A DNA stretch of 64,000 nucleotides from Symbiodinium natans (Eukaryota; Sar; Dinophyceae; Suessiales; Symbiodiniaceae): contig CAJNDS010000418.1 in the NCBI GenBank assembly GCA_905221605.1, positions 80,938-144,937 on the forward strand. Direction: 5' to 3'. Under the pieces are notes generated by a model. The model was not told the DNA's origin and did no database searches. It saw only the letters and a list, made by a program, of their open reading frames with translations. The position numbers and the translations under genes were made by a program. Below, piece by piece: positions 22,520 through 35,664 of this stretch. Position 1 is the stretch's first letter. Each line of letters starts with the position of its first letter.

Positions 22520-24090
22520 GGCCACCCGCATGAAGGGACACAAAGGGACACAAAGGGACACCAAGGGAGACAAAGGGAGACAAAGGGAGAGGAAGACAAA
22601 GGGAGACAAAGGGAGACAAGGGAGACAAAGGGAGACAAAGGGAGACAAAGGGAGACAAAGGGAGACAAAGGGAGACAAAGGGAGACAAAGGAAGACAAAG
22701 AGAGACAAAGGGAGACAAGATGCTCAGGAACCCGGCAAAGACCACCCACATGAAGGGAGACAAAGAGGGGGACAAAGGGAGACAAAGGGAGACAAGACGC
22801 TCAAGACCCACAAAGAGAGACAAAGCGAAACAAAACGCTCAGGAACCCGGCAAAGGCCACCCACATGAAGGGAGACAAAGGGAAACAAAAGGAGACAAGA
22901 CGCTCAGGAACCCGGCAAAGACCACCCCCTTGAAGGGAGACAAAAGGAGACAAAGGGAGAGAAGACGGTCAGGATTCCGGTAAAGGCCACCCACATGAAG
23001 GGAGACAAAGGGAGACAAAGACAAGACGCTCAGGAACCCGGCAAAGCAAAGGGAGACAAAGGGAGACAAGACGCCCAGGAACCCGGCAAGGCCACCCACA
23101 TGAAGGGAGACGACAAAGGGAGACAAAGGGAGACACAGGAAGACAAGACGCCCAGGACCCGGAAAAGGCTACCCACACACACAGGGAGACAAACGCCCAG
23201 GAGCCCGGCAAAGGCCACCCACCAGAAGGGAGACAAAGGGAGACAAGCGGAGAGAGGGAGACAAAGAGAGACAAAAGGAGACAAAGGGAGACAAAGGGAA
23301 ACAAGACGCCCAGGAACCCGGCAAAGCCACCCCCATAAGGGAGACGAAGGGAGACAAAGGGAAACACAGGGAGACAAGACGCCCGGGAACCCGGCAAAGG
23401 CCACCCACATGAAGGGAGACAAAGGGAGACAAAGACTAGACGCTCAGGAACCCGGCAAAGGCCACCCACATGAAGGGAGACAAAGGGAGACAAAAGGAGA
23501 CAAGACGCTCAGGAACCCGGCAAAGGCCACCCCCTGAAGGGAGACAAAAGGAGACAAAGGGAGAGAAGACGGTCAGGATTCCGGTAAAGGCCACCCACAT
23601 GAAGGGAGACAAAAGGAGACAAAGACAAGACGCTCAGGAACCCGGCAAAGCAAAGGGAGACAAAGGGAGACAAGACGCCCATGAAGGGAGACAAAAAGAG
23701 ACAAAGGGAGACAAAGGGAGACAAAGGGAAACAAGACGCCCAGGAACCCGGCAAAGGCCACCCACATGAAGGGAGACAAAGGGAGACAAAGGAAGACACA
23801 AAGGGAGACAAAGGGAGACAAAGGGAGACAAAGGGAAACAAAGGAAGACAAGACGCTCAGGAAGCCGGCAAAGGCCACCCACACGAAGGGAGACAAAGGG
23901 AAGCAAAGGGAGACAAGAAGTCCAGGAAGCCGGCAAAGGCCATCCACATGAAGATGAAGGGAGACAAGGGGAGACAAAGGGAGACAAGAAGCCCAGGAAC
24001 CCGCCAATGGCCACCCACATGAAGGGAGACAAAGGGAGACAAAGGGAGACAAAGGGAGACAAAGGGAGACAAAGGGAGACATGGTGCCCA
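22520..24090. repeat. 1.57-kb higher-order minisatellite (GGGAGACAAA)
   Basis: Runs of the 10-bp unit GGGAGACAAA are separated by about twenty copies of a spacer close to CGCTCAGGAACCCGGCAAAG followed by GCCACCCACATGAAGGGAGA. The number of 10-mers between spacers varies from 1 to more than 9. A segment at about 22900–23075, marked by GACGGTCAGGATTCCGG, is repeated at 23503–23680, so blocks have also duplicated at a distance of about 604 bp. All long frames here are artefacts. Confidence 0.95.
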
Positions 24091-27000
24091 GGAACCCGGC
24101 AATGCTCACCAGAATGCCGGCAATTCCTTAAACGAATTTTAGGACCCCAACAGTAGAACTGTTTGGGAAAAACAACAAATCCACACTTCTGTCGAGATCT
24201 TTAGAGACATTCATTGCTATTCCCGGAGCCTCAGGCCCCCTGCAAGCATCTGGAGCAACATGGAGGGAGCAAATCCGGCTAAGGCTGGCAACGTCTGTTC
24301 GTGCGGGACGACCGGACAGCCCAATCAATTGGCACCCCAAGCCCACGAACTGTCTCCCCCGATTGAAGGTGTTCAACCCGATTGAGCAGAAGACCTGGCT
24401 CCCTGCGGAGGCATGGGCAGCCCCCCCTGGGCAGTCCTGTGAGTGCCTGAAGCTTACAAGCCTAGGGAGCTTCAGCCGGTGTGATAGCATTCATACTACT
24501 TGGTGTCCGGACATGCCCGGACTTCTGTTTCGTGGGTAAAACCCGAAGAACACAGAAGCAAAAGAAATCCTCCTGACTGGTCAGGTTTTGTGGGAGAACT
24601 GCTGAAGTAGGAAGAAGGCTTGGGGATGGACCGGAAACGGCCGCTAAGCCGCTAAACTGCATGCGCTAAGGCTTCGATCCAAGGCTCCCTTGGTGCTGGT
24701 CTTGCCCTTCACTTCTAGATGCGCAACACCGCGAGCACTTGACAGCGCCTGCTTCTCACCATGGGCGAGGCCCTTAGCCACAACTTACCATCCAGCCCAG
24801 CCCTCACTCTGCCGCCCAAGATTTTGCAAGAGCATGACATTGGTGAGCGAAGGATTGCTTCAGCATGATGGTTCGACTTGGTTCATCGCCGAGCCCAATG
24901 CTGCAGAGATGGCAGGGGTGAAATGCAGCAAGAGCGCCTGAAACGGAGAATGGGCAGCTTCACAGAAACGGCGTCAGTCGTGTGTCAGCCATGTGTCAGA
25001 CTGCGACAGCAAGCATAGGCCTGATGCCTTTGCTTCTCGAGAGATCCACCCCAGCCTATGCAGAGCCGGTTCCTGTCGCCCTCTGGCACTCAGTCGCAAA
25101 CAACGCCTGCCAAGGTGACATACTCCAAGTCGGTTCCCAGCACAGCGTATGATACCTGCTAGGGAACCACGAATATTCAATCATTCAAAGTTGGCTTTCA
25201 TAATATCACCATGAAATGCTACAGGGCACCCGTGCAGCTGTCGGCAGTACTGAACTGTCGGGCAACTGCGGCTCAAGTATCGAATGTCCAAGAAAAGCAT
25301 CCAAACCTCGGCCATGGTTTGCTAGGTTTGCTGTCATCTCGCGGTTTTGTGCGGCACGTGCACATCTTTCGGAAGCCGGCAACTTCAGCATGATGGCACT
25401 GGGTGTAGATTTTTTTAATAACACGCCGCATCATGTGCTTATGTTAAAGGCTACTGGTAACCAGCAGGCATGACTCCGTGTGTGACACCAAGATGATCCA
25501 GGATGCTGTGGTGCAGAGTGGTGCCCTGCCGAATGACTTGGGTTCGGCAGTCTTTGGCACTGGGCCCGATCCGTTGAACATCACATATACATCATTAGAG
25601 ACCCGAAGGGACGGCTGCTATGGTAGGACCTGGTACTGGTAGCCTGGGATGGTGCAGGCGGCTCGAGAGAATTGTTCAGCGTTCATGTTTTCATCACGCT
25701 ATCCATACTTCTGGGGGTTGAATTCGAGGAAGCATTTTCACATGATGGCCAGATAGCCCCAAGAAACGGCCACGGTATGATGAGCTACGATCACTTGTTG
25801 ACTGCAGCACGTGCTCCACTGAGCTTCCGGCCGTTCTGAAAATGTCCTGCCCACATCTGCCCATGCCACATGAATGTGTACACTCGCTCTACTGCTATGC
25901 TCAGCACATCCATCAAAGTGATGCTCAGCCGGAGGCCGTACGGATATTTGTGGAGCCATTCTATAAAATGCCTGACCAATGCCATGGTAGCAGTGCCCTT
26001 GCACACTGCAGATGAACCGTGAAGAGTAGCACGTGTGCAGGCAAGAGGCAGGACCCACAGCAATGCCTGGTCGCTTGCCCGGACCTGCCAACGAAGGGCG
26101 CATGTCTGCTGATGGTTCCTGGATCCAGTAATTAGCTCTCGCATGTTCTCTGCCATTTCTCTTTCAAAGACCAGGCATTTCAGACATTCAAGTCCATGAT
26201 GCAGTCGGCCCCTACGGCAATTCAAAAAAACTTGCAGAGTCTACACGAGATGACACCAACGCGACTGCTACGATTCATGGCCAAACAGGGTCGTGGGGTG
26301 GGACATCGACGGACGTCTTGGCCAGCTCTGACTGCGACGTGAAACCCTGACTTGAAGCCTCCTGACACTCAAGCGAGCCCGCTGAGCAAAGAGTACACCA
26401 GCATTCAAACAAGTACCATCAAAGTGGTCGGTCGCCTGGGCTCAGGCTACCAAAGGTGCAGATGCAATTAAGTTGTCTGCGTTGCTTCTAGGGGGGCCGC
26501 TGCCACATCCAAAGGTAATGCCTTGCTGTACACTGTTTCCAGAATTCTCGCTGTCGGGTCCTCCGGCTGCTAAAACGAAACATTGAGGCGACTGGACGTT
26601 GCCTTGCCTGGAACATGAAAACATCCAGATCCAAAGAGATAACATCCAAACCTTGAAAGCACATTGCTGACAAAGCCTTTTCGGCTCGACCCGTTCACAA
26701 GTGCAGGCACGCCCCTGGAATCCAAGCCCACTGCCAAGGGAAAGAAATATCGGCAGGAGGTAGAACTTTGCCTTAGCAGCCAGTAACACTTCCAGAACAG
26801 TTGGCTGAGCCCTGCACAAAGCACCTTGTCGTGAACATCCAGTGGTCTGGCAGCGGGGCTTGAGAACCACAGGCCTCCGACATCCACTGACTCCTACTTT
26901 GTATGAAGGCGCAATGCGCTTAGCCCTGTGGATGTTGCGCATGGGTTCAGACTAGGACGCAAACAGAGCAAGTCTGACAATCTCTGGCGGGTCTGTCGTA

Positions 27001-27423
27001 CGTCTTCGCAGAGTGCCATCCACCTTAGAGGTGCGGGCATGTGCCGACGAGGCTGTCGTAACAATAAAGTAGGAATGCCATCATCGCAGCGCCTTTTGTG
27101 CATAGCGCCGGTGCGCACTGCTAAGGCCAGTTGCTGTGCCGCCGGCGTGGCAAAAACTAGGCGAGGAATCCTGATACCAGCCGTTGGCAGCCGCTCTCAC
27201 ACGTTGCGGACCCTTTGAAAGCCCCAACCTACAAACCTTGCTTAGTTAGGCTTAGTTGAGTAATTTGTTGAATATAACAAGCAACGGCCGGCCTCAAGTC
27301 CAAAGCACGATGTAGGAAATATGGCACCCAGCGCGCATCCATGGATCCATACCCAATGGCAAGGTATACAGGAACCGCTGAAGCACCATACCTGCACAAC
27401 TCAATAGTGGTCATGTACGACTT
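24091..27423. other. Unrecognised stretch with weak minus-strand frames
   Basis: No family recognised. The minus-strand frames at 25791–26225 (144 residues, basic, with LECLKCLVFEREMAENMREL) and 26570–26887 (hydrophobic, Cys-containing) read more like protein than their antisense frames and might be exons, but no junctions could be fixed. Nothing else stands out. Confidence 0.3.
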
Positions 27424-27484
27424 ATGACGGAGCATGTTCAAGTGCATAGGGCGCGTGGTCTCAAGGCGAGCAAACACAAAGAAC

Positions 27485-28083
27485 AAACAACCAAGCAAGC
27501 AAGGATTTCAAGCAACCAAACAAAGAAACAGAGAAACAAAGAAACAAAGAAACAAAGAAACAAAGAAACAAAAAAACAAAGAAACAAAGAAAAAAAGAAA
27601 AAAAGAAAAAAAGAAACAATGAAACAAAGAAACAAAGAGGCAAGGACACAAAGAAACAAAGAAACAAAGAAACAAAGAAACGAAGAAACACACAAACGCA
27701 CAAACGCACAAACGCACAAACGCACAAACGCACAAACGCACAAACGCACAAACGCACAAACGCACAACCACACAAACGCACAAACACACAAACACACAAA
27801 CACACAAACACACAAGCACACACAAGCACACACAAGCACACACAAGCGCACACAAGCACACACAAGCACACACAAGCACACACAAACACACAAGCACACA
27901 CAAGCACACAAACACACAAACACACAAACACACAAACACACAAACACACAAACACACAAACACACAAACACACAAACACACAAACACACAAGCACACAAG
28001 CACACAAGCACACAAGCACACAAACACACAAACACACAAACATACAAACACACACAAAACACAAACACCCAAACACAAACACA

Positions 28084-28132
<49 letters not shown>

Positions 28133-28155
28133 AGAAATCACACACACACACACAA
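27485..28155. repeat. 670-bp compound microsatellite (AAAGAAAC / ACAAACAC / AC)
   Basis: It progresses from GAAACAAA units (27525–27690), to GCACAAAC (27690–27780), to ACACAAAC and ACACAAGC (27780–28080), to (AC)n (28085–28130). Neighbouring segments differ by single substitutions, as in stepwise repeat evolution. Frames of up to 258 residues (Lys/Gln/Thr/His-rich on plus, Cys/Val-rich on minus) are artefacts. Confidence 0.95.
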
Positions 28156-31100
28156 CACACCACTTTACCAACATTAGCGGGGAGGACATTCTGTGCCTGA
28201 TGCAGCCTCAGTCAAACTATATACCTGTTCACTGCTGACGGCGCATTACGGAAACCACAAAGCAGTGCCGTCCGGGCACGCCTGCGTCCGCAATTTGGAT
28301 GATCCCGATGACATGTCTGTGCTCGCACTCACTCATGTCACAAAGCCTACTGCAGATGATCCCGATGAATGAGTATCGCAGTCAGCAGAGCTCAGTCAAT
28401 CCCGGATGCCCGGGTCTTCGGGGATCTGGCCCCATGACGGGACAACACGCCAGAACCATACACACGTTGATTTGTCTATGGACAGGTGACAGACCATCAT
28501 CCTGACAGACTGAGCAATGAAGGTGAATGATAATTTGGTTCCAAAGGCACGCCAGACACCGGGAATGGCATACCTGCAAAACAGAATGAAGATGATGCGT
28601 AAGGGTGCGGGTCTTGCCCTTGCTGTGCCAGACACCGGGAATGACACAGCACGAAAATGAGATGACCGTGAAAATGAGATGATGCTCCCCAAGCTACTAT
28701 CCTCGAGGATCCATTGGCAAGCATGCAGGTACGTTTGCCTGGGGAGGGCGTTGGACAGGGCTCCCCACCCTCCCCCCCTTCCCCCGGCAAGTGGGTGTGA
28801 ACCCATGCTTGTATGTACAACAAGTTGCACACACACACACAACACACACGCCAGGTGGGTAGCGAGGGTATAAGGATTGTCATGTATACTGTATACCGGC
28901 GTATCCCGGGGAAATGGCCAGAGTTCCAGACACTACACTGTTGCAGAGGCCGAGCCCGATGAGCTTGAAAACACGTCACCCAAAACACCGTCGGCTTACC
29001 ATGTCGCAAAACCAACTTGAGGGGCAAGTCGAGGCCAACGAAAGCTAGCAGACTCCTCTGAGTATGAAACACGCTAATGAAATTACACCCTATCCACATT
29101 GAGCACCAAACCTCACCATCCATATTGATCAGCCCGTTTAAATGAGGATGATGCTCATTGCGCACCGCCCCCACGCACCTACCCCACCCTGCACTCGGGG
29201 TGTTGGGCTGACAGCAAAAAACAGTGCACGAACTAACCCTCCCTAGCCACTAAACCACAAACCTCTCAAACACTTAGTTGAACAAACCCAAAGTCCTCCA
29301 GCACCAACACCCTAAGCGAGAGAACGGCTGCCCCGAAAGCATTTTCAAGCCACGATCCCCCCCCATCTGTGTTGCGTGTCAGAGCCCTGCGGTGTGCTTG
29401 AGAAGATGTTTTGCCACCCTGCGGTGTGCTTCAGAAAATGGGTTGTGTCAATGTAGAAGGTTAGGAAGGTGAGGCCCTTCTCTTTGCTTACATTCTGGTT
29501 TAAGTTTAGTGGATTGGGAAGATGAGTTCTTACGCCGCGTTGTCAGGCCATCCTCAGGCTATGGCTCCTGGGTCCTTTTTTTGGGGCACCCAGGAGTTCT
29601 TGGAGCGAACAGCGGCGCCCGTCATCGACCCCCTCTTTTGCTTTTTGGGAAACGAGACTTCGATTGTTTGTGGGGGTGCCGAGCACCCCAAAAATGAGCG
29701 CGCATCATGAGCATCAGCAGCTCGGTCCCAGAGCCTCGGAAGCATCCGATGGTTTTGACGTGTTTTTTCGATGGTTTCTTGTTCGAACACCGCCACCAAG
29801 AAGCCGGAGACACTGAGCCACTGATGCTCATGATGCGTGGGGGGGAGTGTCACCGGGACCAAACGGTGCAGCATCCCAAAACACATGAACACAAATGGGG
29901 CTATTGCTTCTGGGTGTTTTGAGTACCATTGTGGGGGGCCTTGGCCTTGGAATGACCCAAATCTGACCCAAACCCCCATGCACATCAAGGAGGTAAACAA
30001 GCCCCGCAGAGGGACCTTCTCTGTGCAAATGTAGTGCTTTACAGTCGTTCCGTTGTTGTCTTGTTCTCCTGTTTTTTCTTACTTACATGTAGACAAGATG
30101 CACAGCAGATACGCGCGAAACAACCTATTGTGTGTGTGTTGTTTGTTTGTACTTGCGTTTTGGGTGTGTTTGTATTCGTTGGCTGTTTTTGTATGTGTAC
30201 TTGTATTGTTATTGTGGTTCTTACGCACTATTGTTGGCCAGAGGTCCCTGTATTTGGGTTTCGTCAAGAACTAGTGACACTAGGATTTTGCAAAAAGACT
30301 ATATTTTGCTGGCAAAAGGCACGCTCCCTTCTAAGGAAACGTGCTTATGCTGCGAAAATGCAGTGTCCTGCGGTTTAACGTTCTGAAGATCTATCCGACA
30401 TCCACATAATTTGAGAGTATCCTTGGCAAGCCACGCGGTTAAGTCTCAGGATTTGCGAGCCTAGAGAGATTTTTATGAAGAACTCGATACAACATCTTCT
30501 TGTTCATGAGTATTTGTGGGAAGGCACTCTTACTTTTTTCGGGCTTGTCGCTTATGGAAATGCAAACATAAGGTAGTTGTACATGTCCTGCTTGTATGAT
30601 AGGGGACACCACGAAGGGGAATACCGTGAGCAGATAGCAAGCGTTTTCTATTTCCGGAATGCCAGGGACTGCAGCCAATACCTCCCGGCCCAAAACTGCT
30701 ACTGGGGAGTCGGGAGTCAGGGTCCCCATGGCACATGCTATATGCTTAAGGATGGAGGCTGGACAGGGAATGTCAGGGTGGGAGGGTAAGAGGCCGGGAT
30801 AATCTGCGCTAAAGAAACAGATGTAAACCTCCACATGCCTGAAATCCCATATAAAGGCCTTGGGAACTGGGAATCCAGGGCGTGAGGGCCGTCGTGGAAG
30901 TCTATGTAGGCCCTGGGGCGGGGGCGGGGGGGTGGGGGGAGGGAGAAAACACATTTCACAAAACTCCCAAAAACACTTTTTTGCTTTGCCCGCCCGACAC
31001 CCGAAAATCTTCGCACGATCGAGTTAAACGCTAATACGGGTCTCGTGTAGGGATTTCATGGGTGTGTCGTGGTGTTTCTGAGGAGGCTATACATAGTCGA

Positions 31101-34100
31101 GAGGCAGAGGCATGGACGTCTTACAGAACTTCAGAAGCAGTTGCAAGATGTTATGTGGTTACATGCATGTACATGGATGATAGGAGTGCTATAATATGGT
31201 ATTATGTAGGGCAGGTGAAGTTGGGAACACAAGACAGAGCCAAGAAGGAACATCCATCTCACACTATGATAAAACCGCAGAAACCACTGACACATTCCAA
31301 CCTTACTAGGCCGACTAGGCCCCCAAACTCCAAGACACCGCGCATGCTCAGCTTTCCCAGAGCTTGGCTGTGCCTTGATACCCTTCAATACTAGCAATAT
31401 ATACCTTGAATCCAGGCCTTGAAGATTTGTGTAATCTTCCTACAGCTCAGTGCAGCCCTTTCTCGGGTCACGGCCTCGGTGTGCGGTGCAAGCGACCTGA
31501 CCGCTCGCACCAAATGGTCTGAAATCGCCAATGGCAGCCAATGCATAACTTGAAGCCTTCGTCATGTGATCTGGAAAGGAGCCAACCTGTGCAAATTGTG
31601 CTTCACGGTCTCAAGGCCAAGAAGCACACATCTTTTGGGCACAGACGACAAACCTGTCGCCACAACCTTGATTGGCGGAGCTTTGCCAGGCATCTCGTGA
31701 TGCACTGCACCCTGCATGTTGGGACTGCTGCGGTGACAGATCCCCACTGGAATGTACAACCTTCCAGGGCAGTAGTTGCAAGCAGCATCTGAGCGGAGAG
31801 TAGTTTAAACACAGGCACCTCCCATAGCTGCGATCGAGTCTGGTAGCCCTGCACAGAGTTCGGCTGGCACTGGCTACAGTACTCAGTTGGCACACATGCC
31901 CAACCGATCCCAACCACAAGCCTCATGAAAACTCTGCAGCAAGCTGCATCCGGACTTGCAGTCTTGCAAACGTTCTTCGACCTTGCATGGTGCATGATCG
32001 GCACGGCCAAAGTAAAGCAAGCCAGTGCACGCTCAGGGTTGCTCTTGCTGGAGTGCCTTTCTGAGCACTTTGCGCACCTGCTCGTGCCGATTCGTGCCGG
32101 TTGTTCTACAATAAAAATGCAACTGCAGCCTACGACACATGTTAATTTGTTGAGAGTCGCATGCCACCACAGCCCGCGACCTCCTCTCGTTTGATGTCTA
32201 GGAACAGGTCATGCCTTGACGGCATGTCCGAACATTGCCGAACAAACGCTCCAACCGACTTCGACCATGATGAGTCATGTGATGCCAACCAAGATGATTC
32301 AATGACTTTGGGCTGATGCGAACGCCACGCGATGTAGTGGGATGCAGCCACTGCAGCAGCAAAAACCTTAGTGGGAAGGGACCAACCTGAAAACATCGTT
32401 CATGGCGTTGATATCTAAGATAATCTAAGATGCTCTGAGAGAGTAGCAGCAGAGGTCTCTGTCACGCGGACAAAGGACATGTGTGTAACAAACTTGGCCA
32501 ACCTGAGAAATGGGAGCACAAACAATCGCAGCAAGTTTCAGCAGCTATACCCTGTTGTATGTTGCTGTGATGTGGTTGTCACGCTGAGAGTCCTGCTCGC
32601 TCAGCCGGGGCCCTGCAGTGTCAGAGCAAGTTGCGATGGGAGTGAAGCCCTGACATGAACTCCTGATCTCCACAGATGAGGGCTGTATGTACCGCAGAAA
32701 CATGAAGGTGACCAACGCAAGGTACTGCAGCAACCATTGTGCCTGTCATCCCTGCTTTGGTACCGATTTCAACTTCGAAGGGTTGCTTGTCGATACAAAA
32801 AAAGCGCTTCTCCATTCAGCCCCAGCTGAACTCCGTTTACAATGGATGTTTAGCCCCCCCCTCCCCCCCCCTCCCCCACACTGTCTTCTGTGGACACCTG
32901 TTTCAACATCGATTCGATTTTCGAGAACCTTATGTGCAAACCCATCTGCGCTCCCTACACAACATTCAACAGATCAACAACTGCGGCGTACGAGCATGAG
33001 CATGCTGTACCTGCATTAATTAGTACACTAGCCTCTCGGTACCCCCCGGTGCGGGAAGGGTCATGGGTAATAGTCAATAGCTGCGAGACGGAATAGCATC
33101 CTAGGGTAGCTTATTCCCTCACAATGTCACCAGGCACTAGCGCTCGGACCAGATCACATTTTAGCCGTTTGGACAGATCCCACTTGCGTAGCTCGGAGGA
33201 CACCTTCGATGTTTTAAGTTTTGTATAGCGACGAGAAGTAAAGCTAACATACACTGTCGTAACTCGCTTCGCGATTCACGAGTGCGTCTGCTGTGAATTT
33301 TCTGAATAAAAGTAAGCGCAACCCCCTGCGGTCACGAGATACCCACTCAGCCCGCAACGATGAAGTGGATCACGGGGTACTGGTGTGCCTAGCAATCGAA
33401 TCCTCGCCATGAGCTCAGAGCTGGTGCTTCTCTCGTGCTTCAAAGTTCAGCGTCTTTGGACTTTGCCTGCTGCAATAGACGAACATGGGCGACTCAGGCT
33501 TGGACAGAAGAAGGGCTGCACCCTCAGCAGCCATAACCTTGCTGAAAGGCTCAACGGCATTGGCAGCATGAGCCTCTGAGGGGCACGCACTGCAGCACAG
33601 GCTGTTGAAAAGTCTGGCTCTGCTCGGGGTCCACCTGGAACATCCCGAAATCGTGCAGGCAACTGGCAACAATGTTACATCAGTACTAGCTCGCTGGCGC
33701 AGTCTAGGCGTGCACGGGGCCATGCTCAGCAACGCAACTGCAAAGTCGAGGCTCTGTTCATGAAAGTCGTTAGTGGACCTCACGCTTGCAGAGCATAGCT
33801 CGCAGCATAGTAGAGATGAGCCGAGTGACCGATAGCGGCACCATGCAACATGCATTGTGACACACTTACAATGTCAGATGCTGGCGTAGCGTGCTGGAGA
33901 CAAAAAGGCCCAGCCTGGGTCGAAGCAAAATCACATCGAGGGTCTTTTGAAGTCTTTTGGCTCCGACCCGGTTCGAGTTCCGCACAGGACCTCCGCTGCC
34001 CCCGCTTTCTCATGCGGCCGCCACAGCAGCGGCATCAGACTAAGCGAAAAGTGCACATGGCAAGTCTGAGAAAGGTGATGCACATGCTGAGAGAGTGGCT

Positions 34101-34256
34101 GCTCCTGTGTTGCTGCTTCCACATGCGTCAAGAACTCCAAGACTTCTGGCCTATTTCAGCTGCTGGCGCTGTTTTCGGGCATCGGCACGTGATAGCTGGG
34201 GCCCTCACTGTGCACAGAGTTCTGTTGAGTTTGCATCCTTGGAACTCACTCTCTCT
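28156..34256. other. Long unrecognised stretch
   Basis: No supported gene. Items seen: CCAGACACCGGGAATG twice (28551 and 28629), a C/T-rich run near 28772–28792, an inverted repeat at 29701–29837 (listed separately), a short GT-rich part at 30130–30215, a G-run near 30915–30945 and a C-run at 32850–32880. Minus-strand frames at 31603–32010 and 33415–33855 have a weak coding look (Cys-containing; SKPESPMFVYC) but are unassigned. Confidence 0.3.
29701..29837. repeat. 17-bp perfect inverted repeat, 137-bp span
   Basis: CGCATCATGAGCATCAG at 29701–29717 is the exact reverse complement of 29821–29837, and weaker pairing continues about 12 bp inward. Just outside on the left, GGGGTGC-CGA-GCACCCC near 29673–29690 is another perfect hairpin. 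The size would suit a small foldback or MITE; no clear target-site duplication was found. Confidence 0.6.
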
Positions 34257-34350
34257 GCCTTCCTTCCTTCCTTCCTTCCTTCCTTCCTTCCTTCCTTCCT
34301 TCCTTCCTTCCTTCCTTCCTTCCTTCCTTCCTTCCTTCCTTCCTTCCTTC
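34257..34350. repeat. (TTCC)n microsatellite
   Basis: About 23 uninterrupted TTCC units. A (CT)n run follows at 34577–34603. Confidence 0.95.
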
Positions 34351-35664
34351 CAGCGCCCTTGGCACCCCCACCCCCCCCCACTGAGAGGGGCCGCCCGAAA
34401 GCGTTACCGGATTGTGGGTGAGAAGCCCAACCTCCTGGACTGCCGGGAATCAGCCTACCACATCCTACCACTAAACCCCTTCCCTCATACCATCTCTCCA
34501 CCGATCCTCCTTTCGTCTTCTGTGGAAGGCAGTGGCTACTCATGGCAACTCTCTTCTTGTTCCTCTAGGGGCCACTCCCTCTCTCTCTCTCTCTCTCTCT
34601 CTCCGTCAGCTTTTCTTGCAAGACAAAGAAGCTGATTTCTGGGGCCCATGCGCTTGACCTGAGCCACACTTCAGGATACACGACGTGAGGCCCTTATGAA
34701 GCCCCGCAAATAGTTGCACCAAGAATGCAACAGCAGCAGCTGCCGCTGAAGAGAGAAGTGGTCGGATTCGCCGGCGCACGTGTACTGCCACTTCGCCTGA
34801 GAGGACACATGCTTTGCTAGGTGACCAGGTGCTTCCATGCTGCCCTCGGCACCGGGCGAGTAGAGAAGCAACTGGCCAAGCGGAAGTGCCAAGAACATAC
34901 CTGGCAGGAGATCTGTTTCAAAATAATCCTTCCATCTCTTGCAGATCTGTGCGTGCAAGGGCATGGAGTGGCCGAGGAACGCCTTCCTTGCAATCAACAG
35001 CTTTTTTGCCGGGGGAGGGGGGCGGCTGCCAAGCTTAACCAAGGTCGAGGCCACACTTCGCCGAAAGCTGACCTTGGAAGTAAGACGCGCACTTTGCAGC
35101 TGCAGTTGTAGTCTTAACGGCACCGAAAGCTCACAGCATTGATCAAGGCACGGGCTCATCTTTGGCAGAGCACTCAGCAGTGCCTCGTGCATGAATTTTC
35201 TGTTGCAGACTCTTACAGGCTCCACCATCAGAACTTTGCTGCACGCACCAACTTGGAGTCGTGCATAAGAGAACCTCGTAGCATGTGTAATCAGGATTCT
35301 GTTGCGCAAGGTGCAAATCGGCACAAGCTTCTCACCAAAAGTACCGCGGAAACAGCGCCCAGTGCACATTCAGAAGATGCATCCGATAGTCCTCTGCAGC
35401 GGCGATGGCTGGGTAGTTGCTGTACGACGATAAAACTCAGTCGCGCGCTTCGAAGCACCACATGCTCGAAGGCAGGTGTCTGGCATGACCTCTGTAGCTC
35501 AAGTTCTGTGGAGCTTACCCAGCAAGCAGTGAGAGCATCTGTTGGGGAATCGTTTGTCAACCCAACCAACAATTTCGAGGTCTCTGCACTTCTGCACATG
35601 GATGCAGCTCCGGGCTGTGTGTGACGGAAGGGTCCAACCTTTTTCTGATGGTACGAGCTGTGTT
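34351..35664. other. Unassigned stretch downstream of the WW gene
   Basis: Minus-strand frames at 34671–35369 contain protein-like parts (ICKRWKDYFETDLLPGMFLA), and GTATGT and CTCAG signals sit near plausible exon ends. They may be exons of another minus-strand gene. I see no parvulin domain, which would have been expected if the PIN1-like WW domain just upstream belonged to a PIN1 enzyme. Confidence 0.3.

Noticed and set aside
21771-23540. Long plus- and minus-strand frames (up to 365 residues)
   Set aside because: They run through CTTG and GGGAGACAAA repeats; composition, not coding, keeps them open.
22520-24090. CRISPR-like repeat–spacer pattern
   Set aside because: The unit is a 10-mer of variable copy number with near-identical spacers, in eukaryotic DNA with no cas genes.
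27424-28200. 258-residue Lys/Gln/Thr/His frame and 240-residue Cys/Val antisense frames
   Set aside because: Microsatellite translation in both directions.
33955-33990. tRNA-like GGTTCGAGTTCC
   Set aside because: The flanking bases do not form a T-arm stem and no acceptor or D-arm partner is present.
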